From contig JAUWJC010000019.1 of the NCBI GenBank assembly GCA_030607895.1, positions 1 through 16,942 of the forward strand: a stretch of 16,942 nt of DNA, in the 5' to 3' direction. Made by a program: the position numbers and the translations under genes. Shown here one piece after another: positions 1 through 6,899 of this stretch (its first letter is position 1; each line of letters starts with the position of its first letter). Below the pieces are notes generated by a model, which was given only the letters and a program-made list of their open reading frames with translations, was not told where the DNA came from and did not search any database. This DNA comes from Pirellulales bacterium (GTDB taxonomy: Bacteria; Planctomycetota; Planctomycetia; Pirellulales; Thermoguttaceae).

Positions 1-60
1 ACCCCCCCTGACCTAATCGACCGGGTGGGGGGTGGTCTTGTCCCCGGCGCCGGCTTCCCT
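1..60. other. GC-rich window edge, possible end of a repeat or mobile element
   Basis: This stretch is very rich in G and C, with long C and G runs and the palindrome CCGGCGCCGG at 44-53. A second hairpin, GGCCCC/GGGGCC with a 7-base loop, lies at 71-89 inside the tail of the neighbouring gene. I see no coding sequence continuing the DUF5107 protein here in any frame. Such sequence at the edge could be the end of a mobile element or repeat at which an assembly broke. That is inference only. Confidence 0.25.
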
Positions 61-798
61 CTAACTACGGGGCCCCTTGCTGCGGGGCCACGACTGAGGA
101 TCGCGGCGGGCACCGAAGTAAGTGTAGTCGGTTGGCGGGAACGTCACCCGAGTGTCCGACCAGGCATGAACGGCCGCGTTGGCCCAGAAGTAACCGTTGT
201 TGTGGGTCAGCGTTGGGTTGAACAGCAGCACGCGGTTGCGGAAGTCTGACCGATTGGGCCAGATCGTGGTCGAGACGGCCCATTTCATCCGCCGGACCCA
301 TTCGATTGTACCCACCACGCAGGTGACGCTCCCGTCCTTGCCCTTGAGTATCTTGTACTGGACGGGCGAGAAGGTGTTTGTTGTGTGTCCACGAGTGGGG
401 AAGTTCCATTCGATCCCGCCCGAAAGCCAGGCACCCCTGAGCGCCACCAGCCCCGGCTTGATGACGTGATTGTGGTAGATGAAGTCGAAATCGCCGTTTG
501 TCTTGTCGTGTGCGGCGTAGATTCTCCCACCCAGGTCGGGAAGAATAATCACCCGAATGAAGTCGTTCTCCAGGATCACGGCCCGATACTTCTTGGGGAC
601 TCTGTTCTTGCTGATCCGGGTCTGCATTGTGTAGGGATACACGTGCGGTTTCCACAGCGGGGGGTTAGTGTCTTCCGGACCAAGTGCATAGGTGGGAATC
701 TCCAACGTGGTTTCCCGAACCGCCGCTTCGCCACCGTGGCCGACGGTTGGCAACAGGACCGACAAGATCAGAACAGCAGGCCACGCAAATCGCATCAT
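61..798 (-). CDS. Secreted DUF5107-domain protein, C-terminally truncated
   Basis: Encodes 245 aa. The start is the ATG at 798, because GGAGGAGAGG lies just upstream; the longer reading frame to 894 would translate through a palindromic repeat. Residues 2-20 form a signal peptide with a hydrophobic core (FAWPAVLILSVLLP), so the protein is exported. The rest reads like the N-terminal beta-rich DUF5107 domain: a conserved stretch around VIILPDLGGRIYAAHDK, then GGIEWNFPTRGH, then NNGYFWANAAVHA. Known DUF5107 proteins are longer, often with TPR repeats after the domain, and resemble galactose-mutarotase-type carbohydrate-binding folds. Here the protein stops after TDYTYFGARRDP plus about ten residues that do not look like the family, at a GC-rich hairpin. 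It is probably a truncated or interrupted gene. The activity is unknown; a role in handling sugars is inferred from the fold. Confidence 0.72.
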   Translation of the reverse strand: MMRFAWPAVLILSVLLPTVGHGGEAAVRETTLEIPTYALGPEDTNPPLWKPHVYPYTMQTRISKNRVPKKYRAVILENDFIRVIILPDLGGRIYAAHDKTNGDFDFIYHNHVIKPGLVALRGAWLSGGIEWNFPTRGHTTNTFSPVQYKILKGKDGSVTCVVGTIEWVRRMKWAVSTTIWPNRSDFRNRVLLFNPTLTHNNGYFWANAAVHAWSDTRVTFPPTDYTYFGARRDPQSWPRSKGPRS

Positions 799-811
799 TT
801 CCTCTCCTCCT

Positions 812-880
812 TCAGCCCCCGGCTTTGCCGGGGGATCCGAACACACGGCCATGTTGTCCCCCGGCAAAGCCGGGGGCTGA
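812..880. repeat. Paired palindromic repeat, family R5 (CCCCGGCTTTGCCGGGG)
   Basis: Two perfect 24-bp arms at 812-835 and 857-880 are inverted copies of each other around a 21-bp spacer. Each arm is itself a hairpin (CCCCGGC, loop TTT, GCCGGGG). The element lies 14 bp upstream of the DUF5107 start, so it would be in that gene's 5' leader. This double-hairpin design is typical of REP/BIME-like elements. Only one copy is present in the window. Confidence 0.85.
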
Positions 881-1170
881 GGGACTTTCCGCAACAGAAA
901 CTAATGAACATCGTACCACCTCGATTGCCGCGACGAAAGTCCTTGGGAAGTGGTGGTAGCTGCGCAGGACCTCGGGCCGTTCGTTGGCCGGCGGTATTTC
1001 TGATTGTCCACCATATTCGGGGGTTTGTTTTGTGGATTGATGCCTCCCGCCGCTTGACTTTGCACGTAACCACACGAAAAATAGTGGACGAAGGGTGGTA
1101 CTCTCCCAATAGCAGTCGTCGCGGTTGCGGACTTTCGGAGCCGCGGTGTCCTCACTGCGGATAGCTCGGT
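881..1170. other. Intergenic region between divergent genes, no gene seen
   Basis: This stretch separates the minus-strand DUF5107 gene from the plus-strand CobB-like gene. Open frames crossing it on the minus strand run into the R5 repeat or the CobB-like gene and resemble no known family. A TTGACT at 1054-1059 could be a -35 box for the plus strand, but the sequence 17 bp on is only A-rich, so I do not call a promoter. No RNA gene is recognisable. Confidence 0.5.
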
Positions 1171-2694
1171 ATGCCAGAATTGCCTCGTCTTGCGGTGGGA
1201 ACGGTGCAGGTGGACGTGGACTTGCAGCCGATTCTCTGGGGGCTGATGGAAGGTTTGCGGCGGGATGGCTTGCAAATTCAGAGCTTTCTGAGCCGGGCCT
1301 GTTTTGCCAGGTGTGCGGAGACGGCCACGGTAACCGGACGGAAACCTCGCCACCTGGACAGTTGGTTGATGCCGCGGGAAGTCTGCCGCGAGGTATTCGT
1401 CCACGGGGCCCAGTTGGCCGATCTGGCGGTTGTGCAGGGGGAATTCGATACGGCAATCGAAACCCCAGACGCCGGCGGAAAGCTGGACACGCTTTGCCAG
1501 TGGCTCGATCTGCCTAGAGTAGTCGTGTTGGACGTTGCGCAACTGGCCGACGGTTGTCTGCCCGAGCGACCGGACAAAGTCGACGGGCTGCTTCTGGATC
1601 GGGTAAACGACCAGAGCCATCTGGCACGGTTGTCGGCCAAGTTGGAAGCCTCCTGGAAAGTACCCGTGCTGGGTGCTCTGGAAGCGCTACCCCAGCTTCG
1701 CGAAGCGATCGGTGCCGTGCCACGCGGCAGCCGGTTTCCGGAGGAATTAGGCCACCAGTTGGCAGACCACTTCACCCGGCACTGGCGGCGACAAGCAATT
1801 TACCAAACCATGCAGGGGCGTAAGCCGCTTGAAGCTCCCAGCCGGCTGTTCCGCGCTAATCCGACGGGGACCAATCCGACGGGAGCCAATCCGACGGGCA
1901 CTAGGCTCACCGTGGCAGTGGCCTACGACGAAGCGTTCAACTGCTATTTTCCCGATGTCCTCGATCTGCTGGAGATACGCGGGGCGACGGTGGTTGATTT
2001 TTCGCCGCTTGGGGATGAAAATCTGCCGCCGGATGCGGACATCGTCTACCTTGGCTGCGGCCATCCGGAGCGCTATTTGGCAGAGCTATCGGAGAACCAC
2101 TGCATGAAGACGGCCCTTCGGGGACATCTTCGCCAGGGTCGCCGTCTCTACGGTGAAGGAGGTGGCCTGGCGTATCTCTGCGAGCAACTCATAACGCCGG
2201 ACGGCCGGTGCGGCCGGATGGCCGGCGTATTCCCGGCCATCGCTTGGGTGAATCCCTCGCCAAAGCCGCCCACACCGGTCGAGATCACGCTCGGGCAGGA
2301 CAACTGGCTTGGCGATGCCGGGGCACGGCTGCGCGGGTATCACAATTGGAACTGGCACTTGGAGCCGGCCGGTCCGCTGGTGGGGCTTGGCGTCGAAGAG
2401 GACCTGCAACACGAGTTGGTTGCCTGTTGCCAGGCGGTCGGCAGCCAACTCCACTTGGACTTCGCCGCCGAGTGTGTGGCAGGGTTGGCCGACCCGCTCT
2501 GCCGCTTCTTCCATCCCAACTCGTGCCTCGCCCAAGCCCCTGATCCCTGGACTGCCGCGTCACTCGCCCAGCACGGTGACCACGATAGTCCGCTGCCGGG
2601 GGCGGATGTCGCATTCCAGGTGGAAGACCTGCTGCCAGGTGCCCAGCACCAACCGGCCGTCGGAGACCGGCACGGCAAGCGACGGGCCCAGTAG
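1171..2694 (+). CDS. CobB/CbiA-like protein (cobyrinate a,c-diamide synthase family), degenerate active sites
   Basis: Encodes 507 aa. An in-frame TAG at 1162-1164 fixes ATG 1171 as the earliest ATG; no clear ribosome binding site is visible. Residues 1-230 resemble the ATP-dependent synthetase domain of CobB/CbiA (GRKPRHLDSWLM, then VVQGEFDTAIE, then VDGLLLDRVND and VPVLGALEALP). Residues 247-450 resemble the class I glutamine amidotransferase domain (GATase_3). Family members have a GxGKT P-loop near the N-terminus; here that place reads VGTVQVDVDLQP. The glutaminase nucleophile motif YAECGGL reads YGEGGGL, with Gly330 where Cys is expected. The family's RGHEFH-type motif reads RGYHNWNWH (388-396). 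So neither ATP-dependent amidation nor glutamine hydrolysis looks possible; it may be a binding or regulatory relative, or a decaying gene. The last 45 residues are antisense to yjbQ and look non-native. No other cobalamin genes are nearby. Confidence 0.7.
   Translation: MPELPRLAVGTVQVDVDLQPILWGLMEGLRRDGLQIQSFLSRACFARCAETATVTGRKPRHLDSWLMPREVCREVFVHGAQLADLAVVQGEFDTAIETPDAGGKLDTLCQWLDLPRVVVLDVAQLADGCLPERPDKVDGLLLDRVNDQSHLARLSAKLEASWKVPVLGALEALPQLREAIGAVPRGSRFPEELGHQLADHFTRHWRRQAIYQTMQGRKPLEAPSRLFRANPTGTNPTGANPTGTRLTVAVAYDEAFNCYFPDVLDLLEIRGATVVDFSPLGDENLPPDADIVYLGCGHPERYLAELSENHCMKTALRGHLRQGRRLYGEGGGLAYLCEQLITPDGRCGRMAGVFPAIAWVNPSPKPPTPVEITLGQDNWLGDAGARLRGYHNWNWHLEPAGPLVGLGVEEDLQHELVACCQAVGSQLHLDFAAECVAGLADPLCRFFHPNSCLAQAPDPWTAASLAQHGDHDSPLPGADVAFQVEDLLPGAQHQPAVGDRHGKRRAQ
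1858..1902 (+). repeat. Three tandem 15-bp repeats in the CobB-like interdomain linker
   Basis: Three consecutive 15-bp units, each beginning AATCCGACGGG, differ only in the last four bases. They encode NPTGT-NPTGA-NPTGT between the synthetase-like and amidotransferase-like domains. They keep the reading frame and probably lengthen a flexible linker. Confidence 0.9.
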
Positions 2695-2976
2695 CGTGGC
2701 TTGCAAGTGCGAATGGCCGTTGCCGTCGTGCCAAGCCTGTTCGTGTCCGTACTGTCGGCTTGGAGGCATGAGCCGGTCGAACATTTCTGGCACGTCGCGC
2801 TCGAGGCCCGGCTCGAACTCCACCACACTCACCGCGGCCGTGCTGCCGAGGGCGAATACCTGCGCCACACCCGTCTTGACACCCGAGCCGGCAACCACGC
2901 GGCCCACTTGCTCGGTAATGTCGGTCATGTGGCCGTGTCCGGTAGTCTGGATGCTGATTTGTTCCTGATGGACCAT
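2560..2976 (-). CDS. yjbQ: YjbQ/UPF0047 family protein (secondary thiamine-phosphate synthase family)
   Basis: Encodes 138 aa, the usual length of this family, from ATG 2976 with TGGAG about 10 bases upstream. It is a single-domain protein matching UPF0047 along its whole length: GSTAAVSVVEFEPGLERD near residues 44-61, then WHDGNGHSHLQATLLGPS, GRLVLGTWQQVFHLE, and the end VVTVLGE. The GSTAA form is the subfamily variant in which the more usual HTSA/HTTA histidine is absent. E. coli YjbQ has weak thiamine-phosphate synthase activity; the true role of the family is unsettled. It is divergent from the RHH gene and its 3' end overlaps the CobB-like gene by 135 bp on the opposite strand. No thiamine genes are nearby, so the pathway cannot be confirmed. 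Confidence 0.88.
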   Translation of the reverse strand: MVHQEQISIQTTGHGHMTDITEQVGRVVAGSGVKTGVAQVFALGSTAAVSVVEFEPGLERDVPEMFDRLMPPSRQYGHEQAWHDGNGHSHLQATLLGPSLAVPVSDGRLVLGTWQQVFHLECDIRPRQRTIVVTVLGE

Positions 2977-3011
2977 GGCGGAAGACTCCAGATTTGGTCA
3001 GGGTACGTGGC

Positions 3012-3040
3012 TTGACATGTCAAATATTTTATTATATAAG
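3012..3040 (+). promoter_or_regulatory. Sigma-70-type promoter with palindromic operator-like -35 region
   Basis: TTGACA (3012-3017), a 17-bp spacer and TATAAG (3035-3040) form a near-consensus promoter in an AT-rich patch. The -35 hexamer is the left half of the perfect 12-bp palindrome TTGACATGTCAA (3012-3023). A repressor bound there would block RNA polymerase. The RHH gene starts 26 bp downstream of the -10 box, with AAAGGAAGG at 3046-3054. Autoregulation by the encoded protein is inferred. Confidence 0.7.
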
Positions 3041-3066
3041 ATATTAAAGGAAGGTAGTCAAGCAAG

Positions 3067-3387
3067 ATGCCCAAGAAGCAGACCAAACCGTTGACTGAGA
3101 TGAATACTGCTGAATTGCAAGAGGCCACCGCCGACTTGGACGAAGAGTTCGTGAGCGATTCGTTTGGTCAACCCACTGCACGGCAGCGGGTGAAGTTGGA
3201 AAGAGCGAAGCGTAAACGCGGGCGGCCAAAGATCGGCAAGGGGGTGCGGGTTATCTCGGTCAGTATCGAGAAAGGATTGCTGGAGAAAACCGATCGACTG
3301 GCAAAGAAACTCAACGTTCAACGTACCAGGTTGATCTCCAGAGGCCTTGAAGCCATTCTTGATGAAGAAGTGACCGTTGACGGCTGA
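3067..3387 (+). CDS. Small ribbon-helix-helix-like DNA-binding protein with AT-hook-like motif
   Basis: Encodes 106 aa from ATG 3067, with AAAGGAAGG upstream. Residues 60-98 have the pattern of a CopG/MetJ-type ribbon-helix-helix: a short beta strand (RVISVSIEKG), then two helices (LLEKTDRLAKKLN and RTRLISRGLEAIL). Before it, residues 50-57 (KRGRPKIG) contain an RGRP core like an AT-hook. Residues 10-45 are acidic and probably helical. Proteins of this plan are often antitoxins or autoregulators; no toxin gene follows, since the next gene is an ABC transporter 213 bp away. The fold call is fairly firm and the role is inferred. Confidence 0.72.
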   Translation: MPKKQTKPLTEMNTAELQEATADLDEEFVSDSFGQPTARQRVKLERAKRKRGRPKIGKGVRVISVSIEKGLLEKTDRLAKKLNVQRTRLISRGLEAILDEEVTVDG

Positions 3388-3476
3388 ATGGAAAACACCG
3401 ATTGTAGCGAACGGTGGGCCGTTGACTAGCCAGTCGCTCTTACGCCCGGTTGCCCGGCGCTAAGTCTCAACCTATC

Positions 3477-3516
3477 TTCCAGATGGGGCCTTCCAGATAG
3501 GGCCTTCCGGATGGGG
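3477..3516. repeat. Tandem 14-bp repeat, about three copies
   Basis: TTCCAGATGGGGCC (3477-3490) is followed by TTCCAGATAGGGCC (3491-3504) and a partial TTCCGGATGGGG (3505-3516). It is non-coding and lies between the RHH gene and the ABC operon, just before the R4 hairpin. Confidence 0.85.
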
Positions 3517-3528
3517 TTGCGGAATTAA

Positions 3529-3574
3529 CCGCTTGCGGCTTCGCAATATCGCTGCGTTGCGAAGCCGCAAGCGG
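3529..3574. repeat. Palindromic repeat, family R4 (CCGCTTGCGGCTTCGCAA)
   Basis: Perfect 18-bp inverted arms at 3529-3546 and 3557-3574 flank a 10-bp loop. The element ends 26 bp before the ABC ATPase start and would form a strong hairpin in its leader. Further copies or half copies lie at 6833-6850, 10581-10656 and 14341-14357. Confidence 0.88.
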
Positions 3575-3600
3575 CAAGCCTCTCTAGCCACAACACTCTC

Positions 3601-4326
3601 ATGTCTACCACCGCCTCCGACAACAACGAGCTCCTGAAACTGGAGCCAGTGGACAAAACCTTCCGGATGGGCGAGGTGGCGGTCGAAGCGCTGCGCGATG
3701 TTTCGCTGGAGGTGGATAAGGCGGAATTTCTGGTGATGGTCGGGCCGAGTGGATCGGGTAAATCGACCATACTGAACATCATCGGCGGCCTGGACAGCCC
3801 GACCGCCGGCCGCGTCTGGTACTGCGGACGGGAGCTATCAGCCTTCTCCGCCGCCGAACTGACCCGCTATCGCCGCGATTCGGTTGGGTTCGTCTTTCAG
3901 TTCTACAACCTGGTAGCCAACCTGTCGGCCCGCGAAAACGTAATGGTCTCCACCGAAATCAGCAACGACCCGATGGACGTGACCGAAGCCCTCGGACTCG
4001 TCGAACTGGAGGAGCGGATGGACCATTTCCCGGCGCAGATGTCGGGCGGCGAGCAGCAACGGGTAGCTATCGCCCGGGCGCTGGCCAAGAACCCCGATCT
4101 GCTGTTGTGCGACGAGCCGACCGGAGCGTTGGATTTCGCGACGGGCAAGCGTGTATTGCGGCTGTTGGTCGACTTGAAGCAGAACTTGGGCAAAACGGTC
4201 ATTCTGATTACGCACAACGGGGCAATCGCCCAGATAGCCGACCGGGTGATCCGGCTCCGCAGCGGCCAGGTAGTCGAAATCCATGCGAACCCCCAGCCCG
4301 TCCCACCCGAGGAGATCACCTGGTGA
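3601..4326 (+). CDS. ABC transporter ATP-binding protein (MacB/LolD-type)
   Basis: Encodes 241 aa and powers an envelope ABC system of the MacB/LolD/FtsE class. All ATPase motifs are intact: Walker A GPSGSGKST (48-56), Q-loop Gln100, signature MSGGEQQR (147-154), Walker B LLLCDE (167-172, Glu172 catalytic), D-loop GALD, and switch His205 in ILITHN. ATG 3601 has no evident Shine-Dalgarno sequence, but it gives the expected N-terminus just before the first beta strand. The stop codon overlaps the permease start by 4 bp (GTGA), so the two are co-translated. The R4 hairpin directly upstream could affect transcript stability. The substrate is unknown. Confidence 0.93.
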   Translation: MSTTASDNNELLKLEPVDKTFRMGEVAVEALRDVSLEVDKAEFLVMVGPSGSGKSTILNIIGGLDSPTAGRVWYCGRELSAFSAAELTRYRRDSVGFVFQFYNLVANLSARENVMVSTEISNDPMDVTEALGLVELEERMDHFPAQMSGGEQQRVAIARALAKNPDLLLCDEPTGALDFATGKRVLRLLVDLKQNLGKTVILITHNGAIAQIADRVIRLRSGQVVEIHANPQPVPPEEITW

Positions 4327-6788
4327 GCGTCCTGCATCGAAAACTGGGTCGCGAACTGAAAAATGCCGGCGGATTGCTGTTTGCAATCGTCAGCATTGTT
4401 GCGGTGGGCGTGGCCTGTTACGTGGCGATGGGGTCGGCCTACAACAATCTGAACGAAGCCAAGCGGCGGTACTACCGGCAGTGCCGGATGGCTGATTTCT
4501 CGATCGAACTGAAGAAGGTGCCCCTGGCCGAACTGGCACCCATTGCCGAGTTGCCGGGCGTGGTCGAGATCCGTCCTCGTATCGATTTCCACGCGACGGT
4601 CGATCTGCCGGATGTGGCCGAGCCGCTCAACGGGCTGGTGCTCTCGCTGCCCGACCGCCGGGTGCAAGAGCCGAAAAAGGGACCAGGTTTAATTTGTGCG
4701 AAGCACCCTCCGGGCCGTTCCGGCAAATTAAACCTGGTCCCTTTTTCGGCCACGATCATCAACGACATCGTGATCCGCCGGGGCGGTTACTTCACCGAGC
4801 GGCGCAAGAATGAGGTGATCGTCAACGAGGCCTTTGCCGCCCGGCACAAGCTCGTGCCCGGCGATTGGATCCACCTGGTGCTGAACAACCGCCGCCAGGA
4901 ACTGTTCGTTGTGGGGACGGCCATTTCCAGCGAGTTCGTTTACATGTTGGGGCCCGGGGCGATTGTGCCCGACCCGGAACACTTTGGCGTCTTCTACCTC
5001 AAGCAAAGCTACGCCGAAGACGTCTTCGACTTCGACGGGGCCGCCAACCGAGTATTGGGCCGACTGGCCCCGGCGGCGCGGGACAACCCGTACCTGGTGC
5101 TTCGCCGGGCGGAGCAGTTGCTTTCGCCCTACGGTGTGTTCAGTACCACGCCGCTGAAGGACCAGGCGTCGAACAACTACTTGAGCCAGGAAATCCAGGG
5201 GCTGCGGAGTTTTGCCTTCTTTATGCCGACGGTCTTCCTGGCCGTCGCCGCGCTGGTGCTCAACGTGCTTCTGAACCGGTTGGTCGAACAGCAGCGGACC
5301 ACCGTCGGAACGCTCAAGGCAATGGGCTACTCCAACCGGCAGGTGTTTATCCACTTTCTTGAGTTCGGGCTGATCGTGGGTTTGGCGGGCGGGTTGCTCG
5401 GCTGCGCGCTGGGCTACTGGATGGCTGAAGGCATGACCATTCAGTACCGGCGGTTTTTCGAGTTTCCCGAACTGAATAACCATTTCTATCCCGGCTTGCA
5501 GTTGACCGGGCTGGTGATCAGCGTCATTTGTGCGATCCTGGGCAGCCTGCACGGGACCCGATTGGTGCTAAAGCTGAAGCCGGCCGAAGCCATGCGGCCC
5601 AAGCCACCCAAGCAGGGCGGCGCCGTGCTCTTGGAGCGAATTACCTGGCTCTGGCAGCGACTCGGTTCCAACTGGCGGATGGTCCTGAGAAGCATCATCC
5701 GCAACCGGGTTCGGACGGCCGTCGGCGTGTTTGCCGCCGCGATGGGCGCCAGCGTGCTGGTCGCGGGATTCATGATGGCCGACGCCTCGAACTACCTGGT
5801 CGACTTCCAATTCAAGTGGATTCTCAAAAGCGATATCGACCTGGCCTTCAAAGACGAGCACGGCGAAGACGCCCTGCTGGAAGCGGCCCGATTGCCCGGC
5901 GTCGATCGGGCGGAACCTACGCTCAACGTCGGCTGTACCTTTTACAACGGGCCGTACAGCAAGAAGGGCGGCATAACCGGGCTGGCCCGCGGGGCCAAGT
6001 TGACCGTTCCTCGCGATTGCGACGCCCGACCCATTCGCATCCCTTCCGCCGGCTTGGCAATGAGTCGCAAACTGGCCGAGATTCTACATCTCCAGCGGGG
6101 CGATCTGGTTACCTTCCGGCCAACAAAAGGGCTCCGCAAAGAACAACGCGTGCCCGTCGTCGAAATCTCCGATAGCTATCTGGGTACGTACGTCTACACC
6201 GATATCCGCTACCTCAGCCGGCTCGTCGGCGAACAGTTCGCCATGACCGGCGTGCAGTTGCGCACCGATCGGGATCCGGCCAATCTGGCGGCCCTGTACG
6301 GCCAACTCAAAAAACTGCCCGCCCTCGAAGCGGTCAACACCCGGGCCGACATGATCGAAAGTCTGGAAAAAACGCTGGTCGATACGATGTGGGTGTTTAT
6401 CGGCCTGCTGGTGGTGTTTGCCGGCATTGTGTTCTTCGGCAGCATCCTGAACGCCTCGCTGGTAAGTCTGGCCGAACGGCAACGCGAAGTGGCCACGCTA
6501 CGGGTGCTGGGGTACGGGCCGTGGCAGATCGGCAGCCTGCTATTGCGCGAAAGCATGATCGTCACGCTCATCGGCACGGCCATCGGAATGCCGCTGGGGT
6601 ATCTGTTGGCGGTGGGTACTTCGATGGCCTACGACACCGAGATGTTCCGCTTCCCGGTCGTCGCACAAACGCATACGTGGGTTTGGACCGTGATGCTTGC
6701 TATATTGTTCGGGCTGTTGGCCCATTTGTTCGTCCAGCGGGCAATCCACCGCATGGACTGGCTCGAAGCCCTGAATGCAAAGGAGTAG
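4323..6788 (+). CDS. FtsX-like ABC transporter permease carrying an in-frame palindromic element
   Basis: Encodes 821 aa from GTG 4323, chosen because GAGGAG lies 8 bases upstream and because of the 4-bp overlap with the ATPase; the longer frame to 4107 only shadows the ATPase gene. It has two FtsX modules. TM1 is near residues 18-40, a MacB-type periplasmic domain spans about 41-295, and the first FtsX block about 300-410 (three helices, with VEQQRTTVGTLKAMGYSNRQ in the coupling loop). A second N-terminal helix follows at about 465-487, a second periplasmic domain, and a last FtsX block about 689-821 (AERQREVATLRVLGYGPWQ). Two modules in one chain suggest one polypeptide does the work of two permease subunits. 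Residues 117-142 are encoded by the R1 repeat and sit in the first periplasmic domain, just before INDIVIRRGGYFTERR. With the ATPase and the HlyD-like gene it forms a likely tripartite exporter or lipid/lipoprotein transporter. Confidence 0.9.
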   Translation: MSVLHRKLGRELKNAGGLLFAIVSIVAVGVACYVAMGSAYNNLNEAKRRYYRQCRMADFSIELKKVPLAELAPIAELPGVVEIRPRIDFHATVDLPDVAEPLNGLVLSLPDRRVQEPKKGPGLICAKHPPGRSGKLNLVPFSATIINDIVIRRGGYFTERRKNEVIVNEAFAARHKLVPGDWIHLVLNNRRQELFVVGTAISSEFVYMLGPGAIVPDPEHFGVFYLKQSYAEDVFDFDGAANRVLGRLAPAARDNPYLVLRRAEQLLSPYGVFSTTPLKDQASNNYLSQEIQGLRSFAFFMPTVFLAVAALVLNVLLNRLVEQQRTTVGTLKAMGYSNRQVFIHFLEFGLIVGLAGGLLGCALGYWMAEGMTIQYRRFFEFPELNNHFYPGLQLTGLVISVICAILGSLHGTRLVLKLKPAEAMRPKPPKQGGAVLLERITWLWQRLGSNWRMVLRSIIRNRVRTAVGVFAAAMGASVLVAGFMMADASNYLVDFQFKWILKSDIDLAFKDEHGEDALLEAARLPGVDRAEPTLNVGCTFYNGPYSKKGGITGLARGAKLTVPRDCDARPIRIPSAGLAMSRKLAEILHLQRGDLVTFRPTKGLRKEQRVPVVEISDSYLGTYVYTDIRYLSRLVGEQFAMTGVQLRTDRDPANLAALYGQLKKLPALEAVNTRADMIESLEKTLVDTMWVFIGLLVVFAGIVFFGSILNASLVSLAERQREVATLRVLGYGPWQIGSLLLRESMIVTLIGTAIGMPLGYLLAVGTSMAYDTEMFRFPVVAQTHTWVWTVMLAILFGLLAHLFVQRAIHRMDWLEALNAKE
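4671..4749. repeat. 79-bp palindromic element, family R1, inside the permease gene
   Basis: Perfect 26-bp inverted arms at 4671-4696 and 4724-4749 (outer part CCGAAAAAGGGACCAGG, inner part TTTAATTTG) flank a 27-bp centre. The only other copy in the window, 13582-13660, is inverted and differs at one base of 79, in the centre. In this reading frame the element has no stop codon and encodes PKKGPGLICA followed by KHPPGRSGKLNLVPFS. Its length is not a multiple of three, so at least two extra bases (duplicated target or flank) must have come with it to keep the frame. Confidence 0.95.
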
Positions 6789-6792
6789 AAGA

Positions 6793-6880
6793 GGGATTTC
6801 TGATTTGGGATTTCTGATTTCTGATTTGGTTTCCGCTTGCAGCTTCGCAGTGTCTCAACTCTCAACTCTCAACTCTCAAC
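6793..6880. repeat. Short tandem repeats plus an R4 half-element before the HlyD-like gene
   Basis: The 111-bp gap between permease and adaptor is almost all repeat. GGGATTTCTGATTT occurs twice in tandem (6793-6820) followed by CTGATTTGG. One R4 arm with one or two changes lies at 6833-6850, and TCTCAAC occurs four times at 6853-6880. An open frame from TTG 6837 reads through this region, but the repeats argue against it being coding. Confidence 0.85.
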
Positions 6881-6899
6881 TTCTCCAATAGGTTTGACC

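Noticed and set aside
812..880. CRISPR repeats or rho-independent terminator
   Set aside because: Only two arms, inverted rather than direct, no regular spacers and no T-tract; it fits a REP-like double hairpin at a gene's 5' side.
799..894. N-terminal extension of the DUF5107 frame to 894
   Set aside because: It would translate through the R5 palindrome; the ATG at 798 has a strong GGAGGAG site and starts a signal peptide.
4107..4322. Longer start for the permease, overlapping the ATPase gene by 220 bp
   Set aside because: The extension is only the shadow of the ATPase coding region; GTG 4323 has GAGGAG upstream and the classic 4-bp overlap.
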